Below, piece by piece: positions 1 to 7,472 of a stretch of DNA of 9,945 nucleotides. The position numbers were made by a program, and so were the translations under genes. The notes below the pieces were generated by a model. It worked only from the letters and a program-made list of their open reading frames with translations, searched no databases and was not told where the DNA came from. The DNA comes from Firm-04 sp946413695 (GTDB lineage Bacteria; Bacillota; Clostridia; Oscillospirales; Ruminococcaceae). Location of the stretch: the NCBI GenBank assembly GCA_946413695.1, contig CAMKLV010000098.1:1-9945 (forward strand). Direction: 5' to 3'. Each line of letters begins with the position of its first letter. Position 1 is the first letter of the stretch.

Positions 1-30
1 CTTCCCTCTCCCTATGGTTCTTCCCCTCGC
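1..30. repeat. Partial arm of a hairpin repeat element, cut by the window edge
   Basis: This C/T-rich stretch ends in GGTTCTTCCCCTCGC and resembles both arms of the 81-nt hairpin at 9779-9859, which carry GGTT-N-TCCCCTCGC, with a one-base length difference. It is followed directly by the same GC-rich palindromic core that borders the right-hand hairpin. I read it as one arm of a second copy whose other arm lies left of position 1. Only one arm is visible, so the hairpin itself is inferred. Confidence 0.5.
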
Positions 31-49
31 ATTCGCGCCCCGCGCCCAG
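22..49. repeat. 28-bp inverted repeat, left copy
   Basis: This segment is an exact reverse complement of 9760-9787 at the other end of the window. It joins the end of the hairpin arm (TCCCCTCGC) to a GC-rich core containing CGCG-CCC-CGCG, itself a short palindrome. The two copies enclose the whole operon in opposite orientation. Exact identity over 28 bp shows a common repeat origin. Whether it is a mobile element end, a protein-binding site or an RNA structure cannot be told from the sequence. Confidence 0.85.
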
Positions 50-102
50 CGGAATTAAACAATCAGACGAAAGGATAAAGAACAAAAAACACAAGCCCCG
101 CT
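31..102 (+). repeat. ~72-bp intergenic tandem repeat, left unit 1
   Basis: This is the first of two adjacent units. It starts with ATTCGCGCCCCGCGCCCAGC, passes through a short A/T-rich link, and reaches a purine-rich block from about 63 (TCAGACGAAAGGATAAAGAA). The next unit begins 72 bp later with the same 21-bp GC-rich head. Related units occur in inverted orientation at 9647-9778. No protein-coding potential is evident. Confidence 0.8.
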
Positions 103-172
103 ATTCGCGCCCCGCGCCCAGCGAAACTTAACATCAGACAAAGGATACAGAGCAAGAAACCCAAAGATAGCT
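103..172 (+). repeat. ~72-bp intergenic tandem repeat, left unit 2
   Basis: This is the second tandem unit. Its GC-rich head (103-123) is identical to 31-51, and its purine-rich block at 134-160 (TCAGACAAAGGATACAGAGC) differs from unit 1 by a few substitutions and indels. The divergence lies in the A/G-rich part, while the GC head is fully kept, which suggests the head is the more constrained part or the site of recent homogenisation. Confidence 0.78.
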
Positions 173-210
173 ATAGCAGAGTGAATAGAGAAAAGTGAAA
201 AGCGAAGAAC

Positions 211-255
211 GAAAAACCGAAAGCCGCCCCAATCACATTTGACTGAAGCGGCTTT
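211..255 (-). terminator. Intrinsic (Rho-independent) terminator of the rnj-ftsH operon
   Basis: Read on the minus strand, the RNA folds into an uninterrupted 16-bp stem (arms 240-255 and 220-235) with an AAUG loop. The outer part pairs AAAGCCGC with GCGGCUUU. Three G-U wobbles are needed in the inner part. A CGG then five U residues (216-212) follow, and further T-rich sequence continues to about 184. The stem starts 35 nt past the ftsH stop, as expected for the end of the operon. The U-tract is offset by three bases from the stem, so termination could be less than fully efficient. Confidence 0.85.
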
Positions 256-268
256 ATTCACTCGGGTT

Positions 269-283
269 CGGGGCAGCGCCCCG
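269..283. repeat. GC-rich palindrome between the ftsH stop and the terminator
   Basis: Six-base arms CGGGGC and GCCCCG flank a three-base loop, forming a very stable small hairpin on either strand. It begins 7 nt downstream of the ftsH stop codon. It may be a 3'-end stabiliser or a short repetitive palindrome. It lacks a U-tract in the operon's direction of transcription, so it is not itself a classical terminator. Confidence 0.6.
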
Positions 284-290
284 TCAAAAA

Positions 291-2222
291 TCATTCATCC
301 TGCGGCTCTTCTTCAGGCGCGGGAGCATCAAGGAACGGGTTGATCTCAGCAGCAGGCTGCTTTGCAGCTTCTTCCGCCCTGCGGCTCTCAACCGTCAGCT
401 CGCCCTTCATGATCTGCAGGAACTCCTGCTCATTGACCTTTTCATATTCCAGCAGGAAGTTTGCGAGTGCATCAAGCTGATCGCGGTTCTCGCTCAGGAT
501 CACCAGCGCACGCTCATAGCCCTCCTCAACGATCCGGCGCACCTCAGCATCAATGCGCGCAGCAACCTCCTCGGAGTAATCGCGGACATGACCGAAGTCT
601 TTGCCGATAAACACCTCATCGTTCTCGGAGCCGTAAGCAACCGGACCGAGCTCATCGGAAAGACCCCAGCGTGTGACCATGTTCTTTGCGAGCTTGGTTG
701 CACGCTCGATATCATTGGAAGCACCCGTGCAGATATCCTCGAGTGCGGTCTTTTCGCCTGCGCGGCCGCCCATCATCATGACAATGGTCTCGAGCAGCTT
801 CGTGCGGCTCATGTGGTTATCCTCCGTATTCGGTCGAGTCCATGTCATACCGGCAGCCATACCGCGCGGCACAACGCTGACCTGCTGCACACGATCCTGC
901 GTCTCGAGGTGATATGCGGTGACCGCATGACCTGCCTCGTGAAACGCCGTGATGCGCTTGTCGCTCGCAGTCGGGATATGGGATTTCTTCTCCGGACCGG
1001 AGATAACCTTCATCGTTGCCTCGTCGATATCCGCAGCGGTGATCGCCTTGCGGTTTGCTCTTGCAGCAAGGATCGCCGCCTCATTCAGCAGGTTTTCAAG
1101 GTCCGCACCGGTGAAGCCCTGCGTATCCTTTGCGAGATCGTGGAAATCGACATCCGGACCGATCGGCTTTTTGCCCTTGTGAACCTTGAGGATTTCCTCT
1201 CTGCCCTTGACATCCGGATAATTGACCGTGATCTGGCGGTCGAATCTGCCCGGACGCAGCAGCGCCGGATCGAGGATATCGCGGCGGTTTGTCGCCGCAA
1301 TGACGATAACGCTTTCCTTATCGGTAAAGCCGTCCATTTCAACGAGGAGCTGGTTCAGCGTCTGCTCACGTTCATCGTGGCCGCCGCCGAGACCGGAGCC
1401 TCTGTGTCTGCCGACCGCGTCGATCTCGTCGATGAACACGATCGAAGGCGCATGCTTCTTCGCCTGCTCAAACAGGTCACGCACACGGCTCGCACCGACA
1501 CCGACGAACATCTCAACGAAGTCCGAACCGGAGATCGGGAAGAACGGCACGCCCGCCTCACCTGCAACGGCTCTTGCAAGCAGCGTTTTACCGGTACCGG
1601 GAGGGCCGAGCAGCAGCACGCCGCGCGGGATTCTCGCACCGATATCGTCATACTTCTTCGGATTCTTGAGGAAGTCAACGATCTCAGCCATTTCCGCCTT
1701 TTCCTCATCGGCACCTGCGACATCGGCAAAGGTTGCTTTCTTTGCGGAGCCGCTTGCCGCCTTGATGTTCGCTCTGCCGAACGAATTGATCTTGCCGCCG
1801 CCGTTTGCCTGCCGGAACATCACAACGAACAGCACGATCGCCATGATCATCAGCAGCGCGGTCGGGACAACGGTGAGCATCCACGAGTTATCCGTCACCT
1901 TGAAGTAGTCCTGCGAAAGCTCCGCATTCGGATGCTTTGCGTTATACTCCGCACGGTAGTTCACGGTGTCATCCAGGAACAGTCTGACATTCGGAACCTC
2001 GTAGGTATGTGTTTTCTCCTCACCCTCAAGCACATATTTCAGCTCTCCGGTGCCGAGATCGAGTGTGTATTCCGTCACCTTGTATTCATCGAAGTACGCA
2101 AGGATATCCGAATACTTTGTCGTGTGCTGGTTGCTCGTCAGATTCGGGAGAAGCACCCAGATCGCAACGATGAAAACCAGCGCAATGATCACATAAGTCA
2201 GCAAGCCACGATTTTTGCCCAA
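291..2222 (-). CDS. ftsH: ATP-dependent zinc metalloprotease FtsH
   Basis: FtsH is a membrane-anchored AAA+ protease that unfolds and degrades misassembled membrane proteins and selected cytosolic regulators, working as a hexamer. Numbering from the TTG at 2222 (643 aa): TM1 at about 7-25, an extracytoplasmic domain to about 114, TM2 at about 115-136, Walker A GPPGTGKT 206-213, pore motif FVGVGA 239-244, Walker B IVFIDEID 261-268, second region of homology 307-329 with both arginine fingers, zinc site HEAGH 428-432, and the likely third zinc ligand D504. The tail after about 608 is rich in A, P and E. A GTG at 2234 also opens the frame, but AAGGAG directly abuts it; TTG at 2222 is 11 nt past AGGAG and is the better start. 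The gene lies just after tilS and ends the operon. The family is certain; the exact start is not. Confidence 0.97.
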   Translation of the reverse strand: MGKNRGLLTYVIIALVFIVAIWVLLPNLTSNQHTTKYSDILAYFDEYKVTEYTLDLGTGELKYVLEGEEKTHTYEVPNVRLFLDDTVNYRAEYNAKHPNAELSQDYFKVTDNSWMLTVVPTALLMIMAIVLFVVMFRQANGGGKINSFGRANIKAASGSAKKATFADVAGADEEKAEMAEIVDFLKNPKKYDDIGARIPRGVLLLGPPGTGKTLLARAVAGEAGVPFFPISGSDFVEMFVGVGASRVRDLFEQAKKHAPSIVFIDEIDAVGRHRGSGLGGGHDEREQTLNQLLVEMDGFTDKESVIVIAATNRRDILDPALLRPGRFDRQITVNYPDVKGREEILKVHKGKKPIGPDVDFHDLAKDTQGFTGADLENLLNEAAILAARANRKAITAADIDEATMKVISGPEKKSHIPTASDKRITAFHEAGHAVTAYHLETQDRVQQVSVVPRGMAAGMTWTRPNTEDNHMSRTKLLETIVMMMGGRAGEKTALEDICTGASNDIERATKLAKNMVTRWGLSDELGPVAYGSENDEVFIGKDFGHVRDYSEEVAARIDAEVRRIVEEGYERALVILSENRDQLDALANFLLEYEKVNEQEFLQIMKGELTVESRRAEEAAKQPAAEINPFLDAPAPEEEPQDE

Positions 2223-2233
2223 GTTTCGATTCA

Positions 2234-2240
2234 CTCCTTT
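2234..2240 (-). promoter_or_regulatory. Ribosome binding site that decides the ftsH start
   Basis: The minus strand reads AAAAAAGGAGTGAATCGAAAC followed by TTG in two adjoining parts: an SD core AAGGAG at 2234-2239 and an 11-nt spacer. The GTG at 2232-2234 shares its first G with this SD core, so it cannot be initiated from it. The site falls in the 13-nt gap between the tilS stop and ftsH and allows independent translation of ftsH. Confidence 0.65.
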
Positions 2241-2247
2241 TTTGTTG

Positions 2248-3603
2248 TCAGTTCTCAGCCGCCCTGATCTCCAGAGTCAGGATACGGCGGCTGTCTGCAT
2301 CCGGTTTGACGCGTGCCGCTGTGCCGATCCGTTCGCACCAGATGCATCCCAGATCGTCATAGAGAATGTGGAGCGTCCTGCGCTCCGGCGCCGGCACCTG
2401 CGCCTGTATCTGCTTTTTGAGCAGCGTCTGAAAGTTCCGCCCGGGCAATGTCACTTTGTCCTGCGGCGTGCAGCTGCGAAAATACGGCTGCCCTTTTATT
2501 TTATCAAAATCCAATGTCTTTTTTGTGCGTGCTTTGTGAAGATTCCGTGATAATGCCGCAGCTTCGCAGCATGTGACAAAACAACATGTTTCCGGAAAAA
2601 TCCGGTTTTCGCCGAGCTGCATCGGGACGGGTTCGCGCAGCACAAACTGCGTCTGCATATACAGAATGCCCCGATCTGCCCGCGCATAAACATCGCCCGA
2701 GAGATTTACCGTTCCGCTGCCCTGCCGGACGATTTCGTCAATCGCGCAGAGCATTTCATAGGAAGGATCAATGTGCACCGGCTTCTGCATCCGCTCGAGC
2801 CGCAGCATGTAGACGCGCATCCGGATCGGTCTTGCGTACTGCATCAGACCGTGCAGTCCCCTGCCCGCCGGATCGAGACACGCCGCATAGACTTTTTCGG
2901 CTTCGGCAGCAAGATAGGCTTCGTCCTCTGCGAGGATTTCCGCCGTCCTTGCGATATGCTGCAGCGCCGCCGGATTTTCCCGCAGCAGCAGCGGCATCAC
3001 ATCCGCGCGCAGACGGTTCCGGCTGCTTTCACCGGTGAAATTGGTGCTGTCCTCAACGAATCCCTCGCCGAGCTCCTGCAAAAAGCGCAGGATTTCGTCC
3101 TTTTCGACGCTCAGCAGCGGACGGATAATCCGCCCCGAACGCGGCAGGATCCCGCGCAGCCCCTTCATGCCGCTGCCGCGCAGCAGATGAAAGAGCACGG
3201 TTTCCGCATGATCGCCTGCATGATGCGCCGCCGCGATTTCGCCCTCAGGCGCCGCCTGTTCGAGCGCTTCATAGCGGAGCTTGCGCGCCGCAGTCTCAAT
3301 GGAAAGCCGGTGTTCCTTTGCAAATGCCGGCACATCAACGCGGACAAGCTGAAACGGAATGCCGTATCTTGCACAGAGATTTTCGCAGAATGCCGCATCG
3401 CGGTCCGCTTCTTCGCCGCGGATGCCGTGATGCACATGCACCGCGCGCAGATCAATTCCAAGCTGCTCCCGCAGCTGCCAAAGACAGAGCAGCAGCGCCG
3501 TACTGTCCGCGCCGCCCGAGAAAGCGACCGTACAGATGCCGGATGCCGGTCTGCCCGCACCTTCGAGCACTGCTTTGTGCAGCGTTTCCTGCGCGGTCAT
3601 CAT
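2248..3603 (-). CDS. tilS: tRNA(Ile)-lysidine synthetase TilS
   Basis: TilS ligates lysine to C34 of the CAU-anticodon tRNA(Ile), using ATP, so that it reads AUA and is charged with isoleucine; it is cytoplasmic and normally essential. Numbering from the ATG at 3603 (451 aa): PP-loop SGGADS 29-34, HVHHGIRGEEADRD just after position 60, the ATP-site segment HHAGDHAET 127-135, LLRGSG, then EDSTN 184-188 and SRNRLR 194-199. The C-terminal substrate-binding domain spans about 363-447. At 127-135 the more usual DDQ is GDH; only the second Asp is kept, a variation also seen in distant family members. The start overlaps the dnaB stop as ATGA. An upstream ATG at 3711 would add 36 unrelated residues inside dnaB. 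TilS-hpt-ftsH is a common order in Bacillota; hpt is missing here. Confidence 0.95.
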   Translation of the reverse strand: MMTAQETLHKAVLEGAGRPASGICTVAFSGGADSTALLLCLWQLREQLGIDLRAVHVHHGIRGEEADRDAAFCENLCARYGIPFQLVRVDVPAFAKEHRLSIETAARKLRYEALEQAAPEGEIAAAHHAGDHAETVLFHLLRGSGMKGLRGILPRSGRIIRPLLSVEKDEILRFLQELGEGFVEDSTNFTGESSRNRLRADVMPLLLRENPAALQHIARTAEILAEDEAYLAAEAEKVYAACLDPAGRGLHGLMQYARPIRMRVYMLRLERMQKPVHIDPSYEMLCAIDEIVRQGSGTVNLSGDVYARADRGILYMQTQFVLREPVPMQLGENRIFPETCCFVTCCEAAALSRNLHKARTKKTLDFDKIKGQPYFRSCTPQDKVTLPGRNFQTLLKKQIQAQVPAPERRTLHILYDDLGCIWCERIGTAARVKPDADSRRILTLEIRAAEN

Positions 3604-4985
3604 TCCGGCGGAGCCTCGCCCTGCTCCTTCGGTGAGAAGCGCGTGAACTGCGGATCCCAGATCATATTGATCGTGCCGGTGCTGCCGTGACGGTTTTTCG
3701 CGACAATGCACTCCACCTCGACCGGCGCATCGGTGCGCTCCTTCTGATAGTAGAAGTCATTGTAGAGGAACATGATGATATCGGCGTCCTGCTCAATCGA
3801 GCCCGATTCACGCAGGTCGGACATCATCGGGCGCTTATCGGTTCGGCTCTCAACGCCTCGGTTGAGCTGCGAAAGCAGCAGCACGGGGACATTGAGCTCC
3901 TTCGCCATCAGCTTGAGGTTACGGGTGATATCCGAGATGACCAGCACACGGTTATCCGATTTGAGCGGCGCATCCATGAGCTGCAGGTAGTCGATCACAA
4001 CCATGCCGAGATTCTTGATTCTGCGGAGCTGCGCTTTCATCTGCGGCACCGTGATGCCCGTCGCCTCGGAGATCCGGAGATTGAGACGGCTCAGCACATC
4101 GGCGCTGCTCGCGATGCGGTTCCATTCCGCAGGCTCCATTCTGCCCGTGCGCAGCTTGTGCGCATTGACCAGCGCCTCGGTGGAAATCATACGGGATGCA
4201 AGCTGCTCCATGCCCATTTCGAGGGAGTAGATCGCGACTGCTCTGCCCGTTCGTCTCGCGACGTTCGTTGCAAGGTTCAGCGCAAACGATGTTTTACCCA
4301 TACCCGGACGGGCTGCAAGGATCACAAGGTCGGAGTTGTTCATGCCGCCCGTGACCGCATCGAGCTCCGGATAGCCGGTTTTTGCACCGATATACTGTTC
4401 ACGGTCGGGGCCGGTGATCTTGCGCAGATAATCAAAGGTGGACACAACAACATCGCGGATCGGCACAAGCCCGTGGACATCTCTGCCCTGCCGGATGTCA
4501 TAGATCCGCTGCTCTGCGGAATCGAGCAAAGTCTGCGCCGATTCCGAGCCGACGGAAATCTCATGCAGCAGTTCTCTTGCGACGGTCGCAAGCTGCCGCG
4601 CACAGTAGCGCTCCGCAACGATCTTGCAATAGCTGACGATATTCTCCGCAGAGGGCACGCCCTCCATCAGGCTGCGCAGATAGTTTCTGCCCTCGTTCTC
4701 GTTCTCGAACACGCCCTCGCGGACGGCTTCGTGCACAACGACAACGGGGTCGAGCTGCTGCTGCTCCTCGCCGCCGCTCTGGAAGATCGAGAGCATCACA
4801 TGAAAGAGCTGCTTGTGCTGCTCGAGATAAAAATGCTCCGGCCGGATATGCTCCAGCGCGACGGAGATCATTTCCGGATCGACTAAAATCGCGCCGAGAA
4901 CCGCCTGCTCTGCTTCATCGCTGTGCGGAAGTGACTGCTCGGAAAAAGCATCGGAAAGGCCCGAGAATCCGGCAGTATCAGCCAT
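3600..4985 (-). CDS. dnaB: Replicative DNA helicase DnaB (DnaC in Bacillus naming)
   Basis: This hexameric 5'-3' helicase unwinds the replication fork and recruits primase. Numbering from the ATG at 4985 (461 aa, a normal family length): N-terminal primase-interaction domain about 20-125, linker helix about 150-175, then a RecA-like motor with Walker A ARPGMGKT 225-232, Walker B VVIDYLQ 329-335, the SQLNRGVESR segment from 372, DLRESGSIEQDAD about 390-402, and AKNRHG 429-434. No intein or insertion is seen. The start overlaps the last 8 nt of rplI, which implies translational coupling. A frame extension to 5063 would add 26 residues inside rplI and is not expected in the family. Its 3' end overlaps tilS by 4 nt. 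The rplI-dnaB pairing is widely conserved in Bacillota. Confidence 0.97.
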   Translation of the reverse strand: MADTAGFSGLSDAFSEQSLPHSDEAEQAVLGAILVDPEMISVALEHIRPEHFYLEQHKQLFHVMLSIFQSGGEEQQQLDPVVVVHEAVREGVFENENEGRNYLRSLMEGVPSAENIVSYCKIVAERYCARQLATVARELLHEISVGSESAQTLLDSAEQRIYDIRQGRDVHGLVPIRDVVVSTFDYLRKITGPDREQYIGAKTGYPELDAVTGGMNNSDLVILAARPGMGKTSFALNLATNVARRTGRAVAIYSLEMGMEQLASRMISTEALVNAHKLRTGRMEPAEWNRIASSADVLSRLNLRISEATGITVPQMKAQLRRIKNLGMVVIDYLQLMDAPLKSDNRVLVISDITRNLKLMAKELNVPVLLLSQLNRGVESRTDKRPMMSDLRESGSIEQDADIIMFLYNDFYYQKERTDAPVEVECIVAKNRHGSTGTINMIWDPQFTRFSPKEQGEAPPE

Positions 4986-5430
4986 TTTCAGCCACCACGG
5001 AGACGGTGAACTTTGCGGAAATGCCGCTGTAGAGCTTTGCCTCCGCATTGTAATCGCCGGCATTCTTCATCTCGCTGCTGACAGAGAGCTTGCGCTTGTC
5101 AACTTCAAAGCCGAACTGCTCCTTGAGCGCATCCGCGACATTGCCGAGCGTCACGGCGCCGAAAAGCTTTCCGCCCTGTCCGCCCTTTGCGCGGACTGTC
5201 ACCTTTTTGCCTTCGAGCTTTGCAGCCTGCTCCTTCGCCTCCTGCACGGCAACGTCAATCTTGTGCTGTGCAGATGCCTTCTGTCCGGCGAGCTTGTTCA
5301 GGTTTTCGTTTGTTGCTTCAACGGCAAGTCCCTTGCCGAGCAGGAAGTTCCGTGCATAGCCGTCCGAAACATTCTTGATCTCGCCCTTTTTGCCGGTTCC
5401 CTTGACATCCTGCAATAAAATGACTTTCAT
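4978..5430 (-). CDS. rplI: 50S ribosomal protein L9
   Basis: L9 binds 23S rRNA near the base of the L1 stalk and helps maintain reading-frame fidelity. The 150-aa product has the usual length and architecture: an N-terminal rRNA-binding domain starting MKVILLQDVKGTGKKGEI and continuing NVSDGYARNFLL, a long connecting helix at about 45-75 rich in K, A and Q, and a C-terminal domain from about 78 containing GGKLFGAVT. The ATG at 5430 has a good SD (AAAGGATGA, 7-nt spacing) that sits in the last codons of gdpP. The 3' end overlaps dnaB by 8 nt. Family assignment is secure. Confidence 0.98.
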   Translation of the reverse strand: MKVILLQDVKGTGKKGEIKNVSDGYARNFLLGKGLAVEATNENLNKLAGQKASAQHKIDVAVQEAKEQAAKLEGKKVTVRAKGGQGGKLFGAVTLGNVADALKEQFGFEVDKRKLSVSSEMKNAGDYNAEAKLYSGISAKFTVSVVAENG

Positions 5431-5437
5431 TGTTCGA

Positions 5438-5446
5438 TCATCCTTT
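5438..5446 (-). promoter_or_regulatory. rplI ribosome binding site inside the gdpP 3' end
   Basis: The sequence AAAGGATGA on the minus strand encodes the last gdpP codons plus its TGA stop and also serves as the SD for rplI, 7 nt before its ATG. Ribosomes finishing gdpP therefore stop on the rplI initiation site, an arrangement that favours coupled translation. Confidence 0.7.
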
Positions 5447-7432
5447 CAATTCAATTTCTGCGGTTTCTGATGCAGCGGGTGTATCCGCCCTGTTCAGCAC
5501 CTCAACGAGCATTTCGCCGAGCTGAGCGAGCGTGCAGTCGGTGCGCTGCGCGGCTGCCATGATCTGGTGTCCGCCGCCGCCGAGCTGCTCCATAATGACC
5601 TGTACATTGACCTTTCCGAGCGAACGCGCCGAAATGCACACCTGATTGCCGCACGGGAACAGGACAAAGGATGCATCCACGCCCTCCACGCCGAGCAGCT
5701 CATCGGCTGCCTGCGAGGCAATCACGCGGATATCCGGCACCTGCTCTGTCGCAACGGAGATCGCATATCTGCCGTGGAGCTTCGCATCGGAGACAAGCTT
5801 CGAGCGGTGCTGATAGGCTTCGAGCGATTCGGCAAACAGCGTCTTGACCGCAATCGGATCGGCGCCGCGCTCACGCAGGAACGCCGCGACCTCAAAGGTA
5901 TGTACGCCGGTCTGCATGACAAAATTCTTGGTATCGAGCATGATGCCGGACATCAGCGCTTCTGCGCAGAACTGCGGCATCTCCTCGCGCCAGTCGAAAT
6001 ACTGGATCATACCCGTGACAAGCTCCGCCGCCGAGGAGGCATGCGGATCATGCAGCTTGAGGGTTGTGTTATCAAGATAGTTGACCATCTGGCGGTGGTG
6101 GTCGATGACAACCACATGCCGCGCCTGACGGTACAGTTCCACATCCTCGACAATATCCTTGCTGAACGTATCGACGATCACGAGCAGATCGGTATCGCGG
6201 ATCTGCTGCCGCGCGGTCTCCGGCGTGATCATGCAGCCGGGCATTTCCTCCGCGATGCGGTCCGTCAGCAGCTTTGCAAGGGTTGTTTCGGTGCGGATGA
6301 CAATATTAAACGGGATGCCGGTCTGCTCGGCGATGAATGCCACGCCGACCGCCGCACCGACCGCATCGAGATCGCTTGCGCGGTGCCCCATGATATAGAC
6401 ATGGGAGCTGTGGTTCATCAGGCGAAGCAGATCCTTCGCAATTGCGCGGTTTTTCGCTTTGTTCTTGTGCTCGATGCCCTGCGAAACGCCGCCGTAGAAC
6501 GAAAAGCCGTTATCCGTTTTGACCGCAGCCTGATCGCCGCCTCTGCCCAGTGCCATATCCAGCGACTGCTGTGCAAAGCGCTCGTTCTGCTGCAAAGTCT
6601 CGCCGCTTCTGCCGACGCCGATGGACAGCGTCATCGAGATTCTGCCGCGCACCTTGATCTTGCGGACAGCATCGAGCAGCGGGAAGTGTGCGCGCTCCAT
6701 TTCAAGGCAGTGGCGCGCTTCGGTCAGCACCATGAAGCGATCCTCATCGAGGTGGCAGAAGATGCTCTCCGTGCCCTCGAGCATTTTGTCAAACAGCGAT
6801 TCGAGCGCTGCCAGCACAACGGCGCGTTCACTCTGCCGCGTGCCGCTGAACAGATCCTCATAGTTGTCAACATTGATGAGCAGGACGCACGGGCGCGTAT
6901 CGAGATAGACCCGCCGCAGCGTCACATAGTTTGTGATATCCTCAAAGCTGAACAGCGTTGCATGTCCGTCCTTGCGCTCGTAATCCGTGCGCGAGACGCG
7001 GAACTGCCGGTCAAACATGCCGAGTTCCATGGATTCGCCGTCTGCAATCGCATCGGGACGGAACGGCAGCACCGAGTGAAGCTGCAGACCGAACAGGTCA
7101 CCGCTGCCGGCAATCTGCTCGGCAAACGCATCATTGTGCCAGATGATCGCATGGTGCCGGTCCACAATGACAAGCGGCACCGGCATATACTCCGGCGTTG
7201 CCTGCATCGTGCGCTTGAGCAGTGTGTTCATCCGTGCAATGTAGCGGAGCGCATTTTTCCGCAGCAGCAGAATCTCATAGCTAAGCCAGCCAGCCGCGGC
7301 AAGAAACAGCAGCAGCGTCACCCAGAACAGCGCGCTCTGATACTGCGCATGCGCCATAATCAATGCAATCAGTCCGGCAAGCGCGAGCATACCGGAAGCC
7401 AGCATCAGCCGCCAGAGCTGCTTTTTCTGCAT
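5438..7432 (-). CDS. gdpP: Cyclic-di-AMP phosphodiesterase GdpP (DHH/DHHA1 family)
   Basis: GdpP hydrolyses c-di-AMP to 5'-pApA at the membrane, lowering a messenger that controls potassium and osmolyte uptake and cell-wall balance. The 664-aa product shows two N-terminal membrane helices (about 8-28 and 34-56), a PAS-like domain about 80-170, and a degenerate GGDEF domain about 175-310 where LDEDRF (228-233) stands in place of GGDEF, so no cyclase activity is expected. The DHH domain starts about 340 with H350, D354 and D356 (GHRASDLDAVG), D421 (VDTF), DHH 444-446 and D500. A DHHA1 domain ends in GGGGH 618-622. All expected metal ligands are present. The start is ATG at 7432 after a modest SD-like GGCGGGTGA. 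It follows rnj by 40 nt and precedes rplI by 7 nt, as in many Bacillota. Confidence 0.96.
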   Translation of the reverse strand: MQKKQLWRLMLASGMLALAGLIALIMAHAQYQSALFWVTLLLFLAAAGWLSYEILLLRKNALRYIARMNTLLKRTMQATPEYMPVPLVIVDRHHAIIWHNDAFAEQIAGSGDLFGLQLHSVLPFRPDAIADGESMELGMFDRQFRVSRTDYERKDGHATLFSFEDITNYVTLRRVYLDTRPCVLLINVDNYEDLFSGTRQSERAVVLAALESLFDKMLEGTESIFCHLDEDRFMVLTEARHCLEMERAHFPLLDAVRKIKVRGRISMTLSIGVGRSGETLQQNERFAQQSLDMALGRGGDQAAVKTDNGFSFYGGVSQGIEHKNKAKNRAIAKDLLRLMNHSSHVYIMGHRASDLDAVGAAVGVAFIAEQTGIPFNIVIRTETTLAKLLTDRIAEEMPGCMITPETARQQIRDTDLLVIVDTFSKDIVEDVELYRQARHVVVIDHHRQMVNYLDNTTLKLHDPHASSAAELVTGMIQYFDWREEMPQFCAEALMSGIMLDTKNFVMQTGVHTFEVAAFLRERGADPIAVKTLFAESLEAYQHRSKLVSDAKLHGRYAISVATEQVPDIRVIASQAADELLGVEGVDASFVLFPCGNQVCISARSLGKVNVQVIMEQLGGGGHQIMAAAQRTDCTLAQLGEMLVEVLNRADTPAASETAEIELKG

Positions 7433-7472
7433 GCTATCACCCGCCTTTTTGTATACTCAGACATGTATGCGC

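Noticed and set aside
31..172. Possible CRISPR array
   Set aside because: There are only two units, the supposed spacers are themselves related to each other, and no cas gene is present.
55..294. A 79-codon minus-strand frame overlapping the ftsH stop as ATGA
   Set aside because: It runs through the GC palindrome, the terminator stem and both tandem repeat units; its composition follows the repeats, and there is no SD or recognisable domain.
588..2267. Long plus-strand open frames opposite ftsH, and likewise opposite tilS, dnaB, gdpP and rnj (up to about 640 codons)
   Set aside because: These are antisense shadows produced by codon bias in GC-rich genes. Their translations are rich in H, R, D and C, lack domains, and overlap well-identified genes on the other strand.
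5960..7000. Active GGDEF cyclase domain in GdpP
   Set aside because: The signature position reads LDEDRF, so the diguanylate cyclase catalytic motif is absent; this is usual for the GdpP family.
7433..7472. Possible internal promoter (TATACA) before gdpP
   Set aside because: There is no acceptable -35 box 16-18 bp upstream, and the short gap fits continued transcription from the rnj promoter.
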